A stretch of 35,445 nucleotides of DNA from Caulobacteraceae bacterium (lineage in GTDB: Bacteria > Pseudomonadota > Alphaproteobacteria > Caulobacterales > Caulobacteraceae): the NCBI GenBank assembly GCA_019748095.1, contig JAIEQA010000138.1, forward strand, positions 1 through 35,445, in the 5' to 3' direction. This document shows positions 1-11,659 of the stretch, one piece after another. Position numbers and translations under genes: made by a program. The notes beneath the pieces were generated by a model. The model was not told the origin of the DNA. It worked only from the letters and a program-made list of their open reading frames with translations, and did no database searches. The number at the start of each line of letters is the position of its first letter. Within the stretch, counting starts at the first letter, position 1.

Positions 1-1
1 C

Positions 2-1588
<1,587 letters not shown>

Positions 1589-1594
1589 GGGCTT

Positions 1595-1812
1595 CCTTCT
1601 CCCCTTGCGGGAGAAGGTGCCCCGAAGGGGCGGATGAGGGGTACGGGGACGCAGACGCGCTGATTCCGTAACCCCCATGTCCAAGACCGGGAGTCACCCC
1701 TCATCCGACCTCGTGGAGCCTGTCCTCCGGCCGATCGAAGATCGGACCGGGGGGCTCGGCCACCCCTCCTCGGATCGCATGCGATCCCTCGTCGACCCGC
1801 AAGGGGAGAAGG
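1595..1812. repeat. Composite of REP-like hairpins, in inverted orientation
   Basis: This 3' region of metH is built of nested inverted repeats. At 1595-1617 CCTTCTCCC and GGGAGAAGG form a 9-bp stem; at 1619-1631 GCCCC and GGGGC form a second. CGGATGAGGGGT at 1631-1642 reappears inverted at 1696-1707, and CCTTCTCCCCTTGCGG (1595-1610) reappears inverted at 1797-1812. Between the two halves is a perfect 16-bp palindrome, GGATCGCATGCGATCC (1772-1787). The layout is that of two REP-type units facing each other. It could act as a bidirectional terminator between metH and the convergent gene at 1817. No transposase is present. Confidence 0.75.
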
Positions 1813-1816
1813 GTCC

Positions 1817-2386
1817 CTACTCCTTCGCCACCCCCACCTCGTCCAGACCGGCGGCGTCGAGCGTCACGGGGGGGGTGGTGATGTTGGCGCGGACGCGGCG
1901 GGCGGCGTGTTCGCAGCGGCCGGGCAGGCCGAAGAACAGGCCGAAGGCCTCGCTGCGGGCGCGTTCGTCGGTCTGGGCCATCAGGGGCACCCATTTGCCG
2001 GCGGCCTCGGCCTCGGCGACGCGGGCCGCCTCCAGCGTGGCGGGGGTCTGGCGGGCCCGGCCGGCGGCCAGCGCATCACGGAAATCGACCGCCTCCAGCC
2101 CGCCCAGACGGATGATGTCGCGGTCCAGATCATCGGCCCCGGTCAGGGTGCGGCCGAGCGCGATATGGCCCTCCACCAGCGCCGCACACCAGGCCACCAG
2201 CGGATAGTCCTGTTCCGGGGCTCCGCGCGGCAGGGGCGTCTCATAGGCGATTGCCTCGCGCGCATTGCGCGCCTCGACGCTTTCGCCGGCGTCACGGGCA
2301 GTGGCGATGGGCCCGTCCTGGGCGAGGCCGGGGGTGGCAGCCCCGAGGGTCAGGGCGAGGAGCGAGGCAGCGAGGCGAAGGCGCAT
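1817..2386 (-). CDS. Secreted protein of unknown function
   Basis: A 189-residue protein with an N-terminal signal peptide: MRLRLAASLLALTLGAATPGLAQ, with a likely cut after AQ. The ATG at 2386 was chosen because it gives a compact signal sequence; the frame is open 18 codons further upstream but that extension looks unnatural. The mature part is Ala/Arg/Glu-rich and predicted helical, with two Cys residues (in AWCAAL and GRCEHA) that could form a disulfide in the periplasm. I do not recognise a named family. It is convergent with metH across the repeat block, and lies downstream of the TonB receptor on the same strand, but is separated from it by a terminator. Confidence 0.7.
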   Translation of the reverse strand: MRLRLAASLLALTLGAATPGLAQDGPIATARDAGESVEARNAREAIAYETPLPRGAPEQDYPLVAWCAALVEGHIALGRTLTGADDLDRDIIRLGGLEAVDFRDALAAGRARQTPATLEAARVAEAEAAGKWVPLMAQTDERARSEAFGLFFGLPGRCEHAARRVRANITTPPVTLDAAGLDEVGVAKE

Positions 2387-2470
2387 GGAAAGGTCCGTCT
2401 GCAATGTCAGTAGACAAGTCCAACGCGTGAAGGGCCGCAATGGTTTTTGTGCGGCGTCGCCGGCACAAAG

Positions 2471-2505
2471 AAAAAGGGCGGCGGACCCGAAGATCCGCCG
2501 CCCCC
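2471..2505 (-). terminator. Intrinsic terminator of the TonB receptor gene
   Basis: Read on the minus strand, a GGCGGCGGA stem pairs with TCCGCCGCC across an 8-base loop and is followed at once by CCCTTTTTC. This G+C stem plus T run lies about 25 bases after the receptor stop codon and is the clearest intrinsic terminator in the window. Confidence 0.85.
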
Positions 2506-2529
2506 AAGCTCATCAGGTCAGAGTCAGGT

Positions 2530-5500
2530 CTAGAACTTGATCGACGCACTCAGACGCACGAAGCGGGGCGTCTGGTAGGCGGTGACCTGACGATAATTCA
2601 GGTCGCGCTGGCCCGGGCCCGGATAGGCACCGATGTCGATTTCCCCGAACTCGTTGAAGTCGAGCGCCTGCTGGGTGTTGAAGACGTTGAAGACATCGGC
2701 CCGAAGGGTGACGCCCTCACCCGGAATGCCCCAGCGGTCGCTGATCGTGTAGGCGAAGGTGAGGTCGAACTGGGTCAGCCAGTCGCTCTCGAACACCGAA
2801 CCCCGCGGGGTTTCCTCTGAGGTCCCGTTGCCATCCAGATCGCAGTACCAGGAGGCTGCGCCGTAGAAGGCGGCGAACAGATCGTCGTCAGTCGCCGGAT
2901 CGGTCTCGGGGTGAACGCCCTGACAGCCGAACTGGCGGGGGGACTGGATGATGGCGTTCGCGCCGATGACGAAGGCGGGGGTGACCTGCCAGTTGCCATA
3001 GGCCTTGAACGAGTGCTCCCGGTGGTTCGGCAGATATCCGAAAGCACCGTCAGCCAGACCCGGGACATCATAATCCTGCGTCAGGCCGGGGTCAGCCTGG
3101 CCATTGTCGGACTTCAGGGCCCCCTCGTAGTTGCCTTCGTTCTTGGACCAGACGTAGCTGATCCGGCCGCCCCAGACGCCGTCGAAGGCGCGATCGAGGG
3201 TGAACTCGGCGGCGGTATATTCGCGCACGGGTTCCGGAAAGCGCAGGTCGGCCGCCGACAGGGTCACCTGACGATCGGTGGTGATCCGGCCGCCCGATGC
3301 CCGGGACAGATCCGCCCCGGACAGGGTCACGGTGACGTCCTGACCCGGGTTGGCCAGCACATACTGGTGGAAGCCCGACCAGACCGAATAGCAGCTGGCT
3401 GCGCTGAGGCCGCCTCCGGCCTGTTCGCAATAGGCCTGCAGGGCGCTGTCGATGGCGATGTCGTCAATGGCCCGGCCCAGATCACGATAGGAGCCCGTGA
3501 CGCTGGCGGTGAAGTCACCCCACCGATTGCTGAACTGTTGCGAGTAGCCGAGGATGAACTCGTCCACGTACATCGGAGCCAGTTCGGCATCGACCTGGGT
3601 GTTCGTGGCCTTGGTCGTGCCGTCGGCCAGAGTCACCGACGAGAACAGGCCACCGAGGATCGGCTGGTCGTTGTCGTCGCGAATGCCGTCCTGGTTGCGG
3701 TCGATCGCCAGATTACCGTTGGTGGTGTTCAGATTGTAGGTGTCGCGGAAGAACAGCTCCCGTCCGGCCAGACGCTGGTTGGTGTTGACCGCGACAGGCA
3801 GGAAGTAACGGCCGTAGAAGCCGAACAGCTTGGCCCTCCGGTCGCCGAACACATCGTAGGTGGCACCGATACGGGGCGCGATCTGGTCCTGGATGTCGAC
3901 GAAAACGTCGCCGGCGATGTTGGCGTTCTCGAAGCTCTCCGAACGCACGCCGAGGTTCAGGGTCAGCCGGTCGGTGACCTCCCAGCTGTCCTGGATATAG
4001 TAGGCGTTCTGCGTCGACTCCCAGCTGCCGTCGTTGTTGTAGACATCGAGGCGAACCCGACGCGGCGATCCGATCAGGTCGGCGCGGGCACCGGCCGTCG
4101 CGGCCGTGAAGGGCGTCTGGTAGCGATAGGAGACACCCCCGGTGCGGGTGCCCGAGCAAACCAGGGCGTCAGCGCCGGCCGCGGTATTGATCGGAGCGGC
4201 GCGACAGATGTTGAACCCCTGGCCCGAGCGCGAGAGCGTCTGGGCCCCGTAGAGGTTTTCGTTGTCGACCCCCGCACGGATGTGGTGGCGACCGAACAGA
4301 TCGAAATAGACGTCGACGTCGAAGCGCAGCATCTCGCGCTTGTCGTCATTGGTGCCCGGCGAGCCGATCAGCCAGTTGCCGCGCTGGGCGCTCAGGGCGT
4401 TGGCGACATCGAGGATGCCGTCGTTGTTGTAGTCGAAGCCCGTGATGTCGGTGATCACCGGGTTGATGTCCTCGGATGAGGACGAGGAGGAGTTGTTGTT
4501 GGTTTCGCCGTAAGCCAGCGAGGTCGTCAGCCAGTCGGTCCACTGACCGGTATAGCGGACGATCCAGTTGTCGCCCCCATTCTCGTTCTGATAGATGCCG
4601 TCGTTGCGCGACCCGCCTGCGGTGCCGGCAAAGAAGGTCGTCTGTTCAACGTCGGTCGTGGTGGCGTCGGAGAAATAGGTCCCCTCAAGGCGGTGACCGT
4701 CGGCGATGATAAAGTCGACCTTGCCGCCGTAGACCGGGCTTTCGTCGGTGGTTCGGAAGCCGAGGTTCGAGGAGTTCTGGTTGTACGCCTCGCGGTAGCG
4801 CTGATTGTACAGGCCGTAGATGAACAGGCGGTCCTCGATGATCGGACCACCGGCCTCCAGGATCACGTCCCAGCTCTCGATCTCGTCAAGCTGGTTCAGG
4901 GCCAGATAGGTCTTGGGCGCATAGTTGCGCAGACCTTCCGGCTCCCAGTAGGTCGTGATGCCGAATTCCCACTCATTGCCGCCCGACTTGGTCGTCGCAT
5001 TGACCACACCGCCGGTGCCGCGGCCGAACTCGGAAGAGTAGCCACCGGTCTTGGTCTCGAAGGTTTCATAGAACTCGAACGGGACCGAGGCACCGCCGAG
5101 GAAGCTGACGAAATCTGTGGTGTTCAGGCCGTTGACGAAGAAGGTGTTTTCACCGGCCGAGGACCCGGAGATCGAGGGGATCCCACCAAAGGCCGCGTCG
5201 CCGGCCGTCACGCCGGGCGCCAGAAGCGCAAGGGCGTTGCTGGAGCGCGCGATCGGCACACTCCGCGACAGGGTCTCAACATCCACCCTCAGACCCGTGG
5301 TGGTGGTGTCAAAGTCCGAAACGGCGGTGCGGACGCCCACGACCACGATCTCGTCCACGCTGGTCGCGCCCGCTCCGGCGGCCCGTCCAAGGGTGAAGAC
5401 AGCCGAGGTGGTGCCGCCCACGCCGACGCTCACGGATTCGGAGAAGGCGGCGAAGCCGGTGGCGGCGATCTGGACCTGATAGCTGCCGGGCGGCAGGGCG

Positions 5501-5772
5501 ACGGCGCGGAAGTTGCCGTCGGCGTCCGAGGTCAGCGTGCGGCTGAAGCCCTGGGTGTTGGAGGTGACGGTCACGGCGACGCCGCTGACGGCGCTGCCGC
5601 CCTGGTCGCGAACCGTGCCGGACAGGGCACCCTGGGTTGCCGAGGCCTGGGCCACGGCGACGCCGGGCGCTGCCATCAGCGCCATCGACGGCACAAGAGC
5701 AGCAGCGAACAGGGCCGCGCCGCCGATCATCGTGGAGGCCAACAGGCGTCCGCGAACAGTTACAATTTTCAA
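2530..5772 (-). CDS. Oar-like TonB-dependent outer-membrane receptor with carboxypeptidase regulatory-like domain
   Basis: A 1080-residue outer-membrane receptor. Order: signal peptide (about 1-42, ending AVAQA); a carboxypeptidase regulatory-like beta-sandwich (about 48-125, GTVRDQGGSAVSGVAVTV... GNFRAVALPPGSYQV); a TonB-box-like segment DEIVVVG (about 140); a plug with NGLNTTD and GRGTGGVVNATTKSGGN; then a long beta-barrel ending in Phe (SASIKF), as barrel proteins do. Extracellular parts contain DxNxDGxxD-like acidic loops (DYNNDGILD, DRNQDGIRD), which resemble calcium-binding loops. Start is a TTG at 5772, preceded by GGAG at suitable spacing. The substrate cannot be read from sequence. 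It is divergent from a TPR-sulfotransferase gene and ends at a strong terminator. Confidence 0.93.
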   Translation of the reverse strand: MKIVTVRGRLLASTMIGGAALFAAALVPSMALMAAPGVAVAQASATQGALSGTVRDQGGSAVSGVAVTVTSNTQGFSRTLTSDADGNFRAVALPPGSYQVQIAATGFAAFSESVSVGVGGTTSAVFTLGRAAGAGATSVDEIVVVGVRTAVSDFDTTTTGLRVDVETLSRSVPIARSSNALALLAPGVTAGDAAFGGIPSISGSSAGENTFFVNGLNTTDFVSFLGGASVPFEFYETFETKTGGYSSEFGRGTGGVVNATTKSGGNEWEFGITTYWEPEGLRNYAPKTYLALNQLDEIESWDVILEAGGPIIEDRLFIYGLYNQRYREAYNQNSSNLGFRTTDESPVYGGKVDFIIADGHRLEGTYFSDATTTDVEQTTFFAGTAGGSRNDGIYQNENGGDNWIVRYTGQWTDWLTTSLAYGETNNNSSSSSSEDINPVITDITGFDYNNDGILDVANALSAQRGNWLIGSPGTNDDKREMLRFDVDVYFDLFGRHHIRAGVDNENLYGAQTLSRSGQGFNICRAAPINTAAGADALVCSGTRTGGVSYRYQTPFTAATAGARADLIGSPRRVRLDVYNNDGSWESTQNAYYIQDSWEVTDRLTLNLGVRSESFENANIAGDVFVDIQDQIAPRIGATYDVFGDRRAKLFGFYGRYFLPVAVNTNQRLAGRELFFRDTYNLNTTNGNLAIDRNQDGIRDDNDQPILGGLFSSVTLADGTTKATNTQVDAELAPMYVDEFILGYSQQFSNRWGDFTASVTGSYRDLGRAIDDIAIDSALQAYCEQAGGGLSAASCYSVWSGFHQYVLANPGQDVTVTLSGADLSRASGGRITTDRQVTLSAADLRFPEPVREYTAAEFTLDRAFDGVWGGRISYVWSKNEGNYEGALKSDNGQADPGLTQDYDVPGLADGAFGYLPNHREHSFKAYGNWQVTPAFVIGANAIIQSPRQFGCQGVHPETDPATDDDLFAAFYGAASWYCDLDGNGTSEETPRGSVFESDWLTQFDLTFAYTISDRWGIPGEGVTLRADVFNVFNTQQALDFNEFGEIDIGAYPGPGQRDLNYRQVTAYQTPRFVRLSASIKF

Positions 5773-5880
5773 AGCACTAGCTCCAGGTTCATGCCACGTC
5801 TTGCCGGAAGGAGATCAAGGCGGGACAGAGCGCGACGACGCGTCGCGGCTTCCTGACTCAATGGTAATCTTCGCGGGCCG

Positions 5881-5941
5881 CGTGTCCATAAGTTTGCCTA
5901 ATCCATGCCATTGTGTTGCCTTATGTCACTATTTGGACACG
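5881..5941. promoter_or_regulatory. Inverted repeat between receptor and sulfotransferase genes
   Basis: CGTGTCCA at 5881-5888 is repeated in inverse as TGGACACG at 5934-5941, with 45 bases between. The spacer is AT-richer than its surroundings and has two similar words, TTGCCTAA and TTGCCTTA. Position in the divergent intergenic region suggests a regulator site or DNA-looping element, but no known regulator motif is recognised. Confidence 0.4.
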
Positions 5942-5955
5942 ATCTGGAGACGCGC

Positions 5956-6043
5956 ATGTCAAGAAGACCGGGCCGGACGGCCGACCCCCACGGCTCGGGG
6001 AAAAGCCCTCCGCAAAATCGGCCGGCCAGCTTGCTGTGCCCAT
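5956..6043 (+). CDS. Possible 29-residue leader peptide before the sulfotransferase
   Basis: An ATG at 5956 has a good ribosome-binding sequence (CTGGAGACGCGC before it) and opens a short Arg/Pro-rich frame, MSRRPGRTADP..., that stops at TGA 6041-6043. The stop shares ATGA with the ATG at 6042 that begins the sulfotransferase. This could be a translationally coupled leader. Alternatives are that the sulfotransferase starts at the GTG at 5913 in its own frame, or that the overlap is chance. The peptide has no recognisable family. Confidence 0.3.
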
Positions 6044-7505
6044 GACGCCTGCTGACAGGGTCAACGCAGCTCTCGCCGCCTTTCAGGCCCGTGACCGGGA
6101 TACGGCAGCCGCTCACCTTGCCGAGGCGGCCCACGCCGGGGCCGATTTCGGACCCAAATGGGGCGCGATCTCCAGACTGGCCTCGACCGTCGGGGCGATC
6201 ACGGTCGCCCTGACGGCGGCGGAGCGTCATGCCCGTGTCAATCCGGCTGACCCCGGCCCCCGCCTCGCCCTCGGCCAGATGCTGGCCCATCACGGACGGG
6301 TCGAGGATGCCTGCGACGTTGGTGAGGCCCTCACCCGTGACCAGCCGCACAATTCGGCCGGCTGGCATTTCCTCGGCACCTGCCTTGCCCAGGTCGGCAA
6401 GACCGAAGAGTCCATCGCTGCCCTGCGTCGCGCGATGGCGCTCCACACTGATTCGTCGGCCATGGCGTGGTCGTGGCAGGCGCTGGCCGAATCCAGGACG
6501 TTCGCCACGGGCGATGCGGACCATGCGGCGATGGCGGATCTGTTGCAGCGTCTGCCCCCGGGCGAAGACGGGGCCGAGGCGCGCAGCGTCCTGCTCTATG
6601 CGCTGGGCAAGGCGGACGACGATCTGGGCGAAACGGACAGGGCCTTCGCCGCCTATGCCGCCGGGGCCGAGATCATGCGATCGCGCCGTGGATACAGGGC
6701 GGCCGAGACCGACGCCTTCGTGAATGAGGTGGCCGGCGGCTGGTCTGCGGATTTCGCCGCGCGCCTCCCGGGTGCCGGGGTTCCGTCAAGCCGACCGATC
6801 TTCGTGTTTGGCCTGCCGCGGTCGGGTACGACCCTCGTGGAGCAGATTCTTGTCAGCCATGACGCGGTGGCTGATGGCGCAGAGATCAACCTGTTCAGTA
6901 CCGCAGCGATGTCGATACAGGGCTTCACGCCCGCTGCGGTCGAAGCCTTCGCCGCCTCTCGCGGAGCAAGGGGATTCGATGCGATCGGTCACGCCTATCT
7001 GGATATGCTGGAGCAGCGGTTCGGCCCTGAGGGGCGGATCGTTGACAAGACGCTCAACCACAGTCGCTATCTCGGCTTGATCCGTCACGTGCTGCCAGAC
7101 GCCCGGTTCATCTGGCTCAGCCGGTCACCGGGGGCCGTAGCGTGGTCCTGTTTCCGGACCCGGTTCGCCCGGGGTGTGGACTGGAGCTGGTCGCTCGAGG
7201 ACATGGGCCGGTACTTCCGCGGGGAGGACCGGCTGCGCGAACACTGGACGGAGCTATTGGGAGACCGTGTGCTGACGGTGCCCTATGAGTCGCTGGTTGG
7301 TGACATTGAACCCTGGATCACCCGTATTCTGGATCATGTCAGCCTGGCACCCCAGGCGGGGTTGAGCGAATTCCACAAGACTGAACGCGCCGTCACAACA
7401 GCCAGTTTCGCCCAGGTACGAAAGCCGCTGTATACGACGTCGCGTGACGCCTGGCGGCGCTATGAAGACCACCTGGCCCCCTTCTTCGCGGCCTATCACG
7501 GCTGA
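6042..7505 (+). CDS. TPR-containing sulfotransferase family protein
   Basis: A 487-residue protein, probably cytoplasmic, that would transfer sulfate from PAPS to an unknown acceptor. Residues 1 to about 230 are alpha-helical TPR-like repeats (for example NSAGWHFLGTCLAQVGKTEESIAALRRAM). The sulfotransferase domain starts near residue 252 with FVFGLPRSGTTLVEQIL, the loop that binds the 5' phosphosulfate (PRSGTT near 259), and continues with FIWLSRSPGAVAWSCFRTRF, which fits the 3'-phosphate binding segment. The ATG at 6042 is preferred over the GTG at 5913, since the extra residues are low-complexity; the ATG itself has no clear SD and may depend on the short ORF ahead of it. Divergent from the TonB receptor; such pairs are, from memory, frequent in Caulobacterales and sphingomonads, but the link in function is unknown. 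Confidence 0.87.
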   Translation: MTPADRVNAALAAFQARDRDTAAAHLAEAAHAGADFGPKWGAISRLASTVGAITVALTAAERHARVNPADPGPRLALGQMLAHHGRVEDACDVGEALTRDQPHNSAGWHFLGTCLAQVGKTEESIAALRRAMALHTDSSAMAWSWQALAESRTFATGDADHAAMADLLQRLPPGEDGAEARSVLLYALGKADDDLGETDRAFAAYAAGAEIMRSRRGYRAAETDAFVNEVAGGWSADFAARLPGAGVPSSRPIFVFGLPRSGTTLVEQILVSHDAVADGAEINLFSTAAMSIQGFTPAAVEAFAASRGARGFDAIGHAYLDMLEQRFGPEGRIVDKTLNHSRYLGLIRHVLPDARFIWLSRSPGAVAWSCFRTRFARGVDWSWSLEDMGRYFRGEDRLREHWTELLGDRVLTVPYESLVGDIEPWITRILDHVSLAPQAGLSEFHKTERAVTTASFAQVRKPLYTTSRDAWRRYEDHLAPFFAAYHG

Positions 7506-7525
7506 ACACATTTCAAGGGACCTCG

Positions 7526-7942
7526 ATGACCTCCACCCCCCATATCCTCGCCCCCGGGATCCTCGTCGCCCCGCAGGTCAGCCCCGACAGTCTGGCCGAT
7601 CTGGCCGGCGCCGGAGTTAGGGTGCTGGTCAGCCATCGTCCCGACGGTGAGGAGCCCGGTCAACCGTCTGCGGCTGACATGGCAGGGGCGGCGGCGGCAG
7701 CCGGTCTGCGCTTTGTCCATATTCCCGTATCGGGCATGCCGGACGCAGCGGCCGTTTCGGCAACCGCTGACGTCCTGAAAACACTGGGAACCGACGAGTC
7801 CATCCTGATGTTCTGCCGCTCCGGCACACGCTCGACCGTGGCCTGGGCCCTGGCGATGCGGGCGCTGGGGCGGGGGGAGCCGGACGAGCTGAGGGCGGCG
7901 GCGGCTGGAGCCGGCTATGATCTGAGCCGGCTGCCGCTGTAG
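7526..7942 (+). CDS. TIGR01244-type (Blh-like, DUF442) phosphatase-like protein
   Basis: A 138-residue protein of the beta-lactamase-hydrolase-like/DUF442 family, a small relative of dual-specificity phosphatases. The pattern is ILVAPQVSPDSLADLAGAG, VSHRPDGE and FVHIPVSG, then the phosphate loop with Cys97 in CRSGTRS. In other bacteria the domain is linked to sulfide oxidation or to a metallo-beta-lactamase-fold sulfur dioxygenase. Here the next plus-strand gene (8257) is a metallo-beta-lactamase-fold hydrolase, but it is of another subgroup and separated by a minus-strand gene. Start ATG 7526 follows AAGGGACCTCG. It begins 20 bases after the sulfotransferase and could share its transcript. 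Confidence 0.85.
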   Translation: MTSTPHILAPGILVAPQVSPDSLADLAGAGVRVLVSHRPDGEEPGQPSAADMAGAAAAAGLRFVHIPVSGMPDAAAVSATADVLKTLGTDESILMFCRSGTRSTVAWALAMRALGRGEPDELRAAAAGAGYDLSRLPL

Positions 7943-8004
7943 GCGCGCGCCGGATTCACGCGTTCGGTGGCCCCTCGAAAGGGTCTACCGCAAACGATCC
8001 GGCC

Positions 8005-8154
8005 TTAGCGAACGACCGTGGTCCGGGCCATGTAGGGAATCGGTTCAGGATCGCCGCACGAGGCCAGCACCAGTTGCGCCGCCATGAGACACAGAAGCGC
8101 CGCCGCGACGGGCTGCAGCCGATTTGAGACACTGAAGATGATGGCGCGGGCCAT
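8005..8154 (-). CDS. Small lipoprotein, 49 residues
   Basis: A short gene that is easy to miss. ATG at 8154 has GGAG eight bases upstream. The product begins MARAIIFSVSNRLQP, followed by a hydrophobic stretch AAALLCLMAAQLVLASC whose LASC (Cys33) is a good lipobox. The mature peptide is only 17 residues: CGDPEPIPYMARTTVVR. Short entericidin-like or stress lipoproteins have such a build, but no homology is claimed. A longer overlapping frame on the same strand (7956-8276) lacks such signals. Confidence 0.6.
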   Translation of the reverse strand: MARAIIFSVSNRLQPVAAALLCLMAAQLVLASCGDPEPIPYMARTTVVR

Positions 8155-8256
8155 GACGAACGCTCCGGGACGGATTTACCTTTCGTTAAGGCAAGGACCG
8201 GGCCGCGCGGCCTGTGCCGGGGCCAGGGCCGGCCCACGGCACGGTACGGTGCGGCG

Positions 8257-9168
8257 ATGATCCCGTTCGTGCGCAACTTCGACTTCGCCTGGGGGCGCAG
8301 GGATCAGGTCTCGCCGCTGATCCAGAGGGTCATCTGCGAGAACCCCGGGCCGTTCACCTTCACCGGGACCGGCACCTATATCGTCGGCCGGCCGGAGCCG
8401 GGTGCCGAGGTGGCCGTGATCGATCCGGGTCCGCTGGACCAGGCGCATCTGGGGGCCCTGCTGGCGGCGGTCGAGGGACGCCGGGTCAGCCATGTGCTGG
8501 TGACCCACACCCACCGGGACCATGCCCCCCTCGCCCGCCCCTTCGCGGCCGCAGTCGGCACCCCGCCGATCCTGGCCATGCAGCCCCCGGCGCACGAGAC
8601 CCACGCCTCGGGCCGGCTGGACGAGGATGAGGCCGAGGCGTTCGTGCCGGACGTGATCCTGACCGGCGGCGAGCGCATCGCCGGCGACGGCTGGACCGTG
8701 ACGGCCATGGCGACACCCGGCCATGCCTCGAACCATATGGCCTTTGCCCTGGCGGAGGAGAACGCCCTGTTCAGCGGCGACCATGTGATGGGCTGGGCCA
8801 CCAGTGTCGTGGCCCCGCCGGACGGGGACATGGCCGACTATATGCGCAGTCTGGACGCCGTGATCGCGGCGGGGTTCTCGACCCTGTGGCCGACCCACGG
8901 GGCCCCGGTGACCGAGCCGGAGCCGTTCCTTGTGGCCCTGCGCGCCCACCGGCTGGAGCGGGAGGCGCAGGTTCTGGCGCGGGTGACGGCGGGGGACCGG
9001 ACGATCGGGGCGATGGTGCCGGGGCTGTATGCCGCCGTGGATCCGGCGCTGTGGCCGGCCGCCAGCCTGTCGGTACTGGCCCATCTGATCAAGCTGGAGA
9101 CCGAGGGCCGGGTCGCGGTGGACGGCGGGGGCCCACCCGTCCTCGACAGCGCCTACGTCGCGGGTTGA
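8257..9168 (+). CDS. Metallo-beta-lactamase-fold hydrolase, LACTB2-like
   Basis: A 303-residue zinc hydrolase. The HxHxDH zinc motif is THTHRDH (His84, His86, Asp88, His89); further ligands are in TPGHASNHMAF and FSGDHVMGW, and WPTHGAP gives the last His. The C-terminal about 60 residues (HRLEREAQVLARV...AASLSVLAHLIKLETEGRV) is a winged-helix-like tail as in human LACTB2 and related proteins. LACTB2 itself is an RNA endonuclease, but for bacterial members the substrate is unclear. No clear SD precedes ATG 8257. The last 16 bases overlap the convergent DUF1499-like gene. Confidence 0.88.
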   Translation: MIPFVRNFDFAWGRRDQVSPLIQRVICENPGPFTFTGTGTYIVGRPEPGAEVAVIDPGPLDQAHLGALLAAVEGRRVSHVLVTHTHRDHAPLARPFAAAVGTPPILAMQPPAHETHASGRLDEDEAEAFVPDVILTGGERIAGDGWTVTAMATPGHASNHMAFALAEENALFSGDHVMGWATSVVAPPDGDMADYMRSLDAVIAAGFSTLWPTHGAPVTEPEPFLVALRAHRLEREAQVLARVTAGDRTIGAMVPGLYAAVDPALWPAASLSVLAHLIKLETEGRVAVDGGGPPVLDSAYVAG

Positions 9169-9824
9169 AGTCCGGCGAGGATCTGGTTGGCGATGCGGCA
9201 GGTCTCGCCACCGTCGGCGCGATCGTAGCGAGCCACGACCCGGACATCGGTGCGGCCGGGGCGGATGCGGATCACCGCCTCATGCTCCATCCCGAACCAG
9301 AAGCCGTCGCGCACCCCGCGTGAGCGGAACAGCTGGGCTTCAGTGATCGCGAACCCGGCCGCGTGAAGCGCAGCCGTGGCCTGCCCGGCCGTGACCTGGG
9401 ACGGCACGGCGACCATCCCCGCACAGGTCACCGGCGGGCCGACGGCCCCCGGGACGGCCGGGGCCTCCGTCAGGTCGGTGGAGACGTCCAGCGGCCCCCG
9501 GACGCCGATACTCGATGCCTGCCAGCGGAAGGCCCCGACGATGCCGGCGGTCACGACCAGAACGGCGATACTGATCAGGCCCAGCCGACGGAAATCGGAC
9601 AGGGACCTCATCAGCGAAAGGGCCGCGAAACCGAGGGCGGCAAAAGCCACGACCTGGGCGACCTGCAGCGTCAGGACATCCAGCCCGAACCCCGGCGAGA
9701 CGAGGCCGTTTCGCTCCAGCAGGACCGCCGCAAAGGTGATCAACGGGGCTGCGACCGCGAGGGCGACCGAGACGGCGACCCGCCGCCCCCCGGTCTTGCG
9801 TCGCGATCGCGGTCCACTGGCCAT
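9153..9824 (-). CDS. DUF1499-like membrane protein
   Basis: A 223-residue protein with an Arg-rich start, about three membrane segments (near 15-37, 52-70 and 80-102) and a periplasmic or cytoplasmic C-terminal domain of about 110 residues. That domain has DVSTDLTEAPAV, a conserved-looking two-Cys arrangement and the strand pair AVIRIRPGRTDVRVVARYDRADGG, which together resemble DUF1499 proteins. Function is unknown. The ATG lies three bases after the stop of the acyl-CoA ligase, so the two are almost surely cotranscribed. The family call is from pattern only. Confidence 0.65.
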   Translation of the reverse strand: MASGPRSRRKTGGRRVAVSVALAVAAPLITFAAVLLERNGLVSPGFGLDVLTLQVAQVVAFAALGFAALSLMRSLSDFRRLGLISIAVLVVTAGIVGAFRWQASSIGVRGPLDVSTDLTEAPAVPGAVGPPVTCAGMVAVPSQVTAGQATAALHAAGFAITEAQLFRSRGVRDGFWFGMEHEAVIRIRPGRTDVRVVARYDRADGGETCRIANQILAGLQPAT

Positions 9825-9827
9825 GGA

Positions 9828-11474
<1,647 letters not shown>

Positions 11475-11659
11475 CGCATTTCCTCTTTGTCGCGGCTCGT
11501 CGCGCGGCTTGATCCCAAGCTAGCCGAGGTATGCGACGATAAGCAACGTGACGCAGGGTCAGCCCGGGAGGCCCCGGCGGCCTGCGGACCGGCCCTTGCA
11601 CCCGGCCGGGTTCTGGCCTCTGGTAATCGGCCCTGATCACACTCACAGGATGGCCGGAC

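Noticed and set aside
1589..1816. Insertion sequence or MITE remnant after metH
   Set aside because: Inverted repeats are present but no target duplication or transposase was seen; described as REP-like units instead.
2911..4479. Long open frame antisense to the TonB receptor
   Set aside because: High G+C DNA leaves the complementary strand open; no domain, signal or SD, and the receptor frame is unmistakable.
7956..8276. 106-codon minus-strand frame near 8.1 kb
   Set aside because: Arg/Pro/Trp-rich with no signal; the overlapping 49-residue lipoprotein has SD and lipobox and is preferred.
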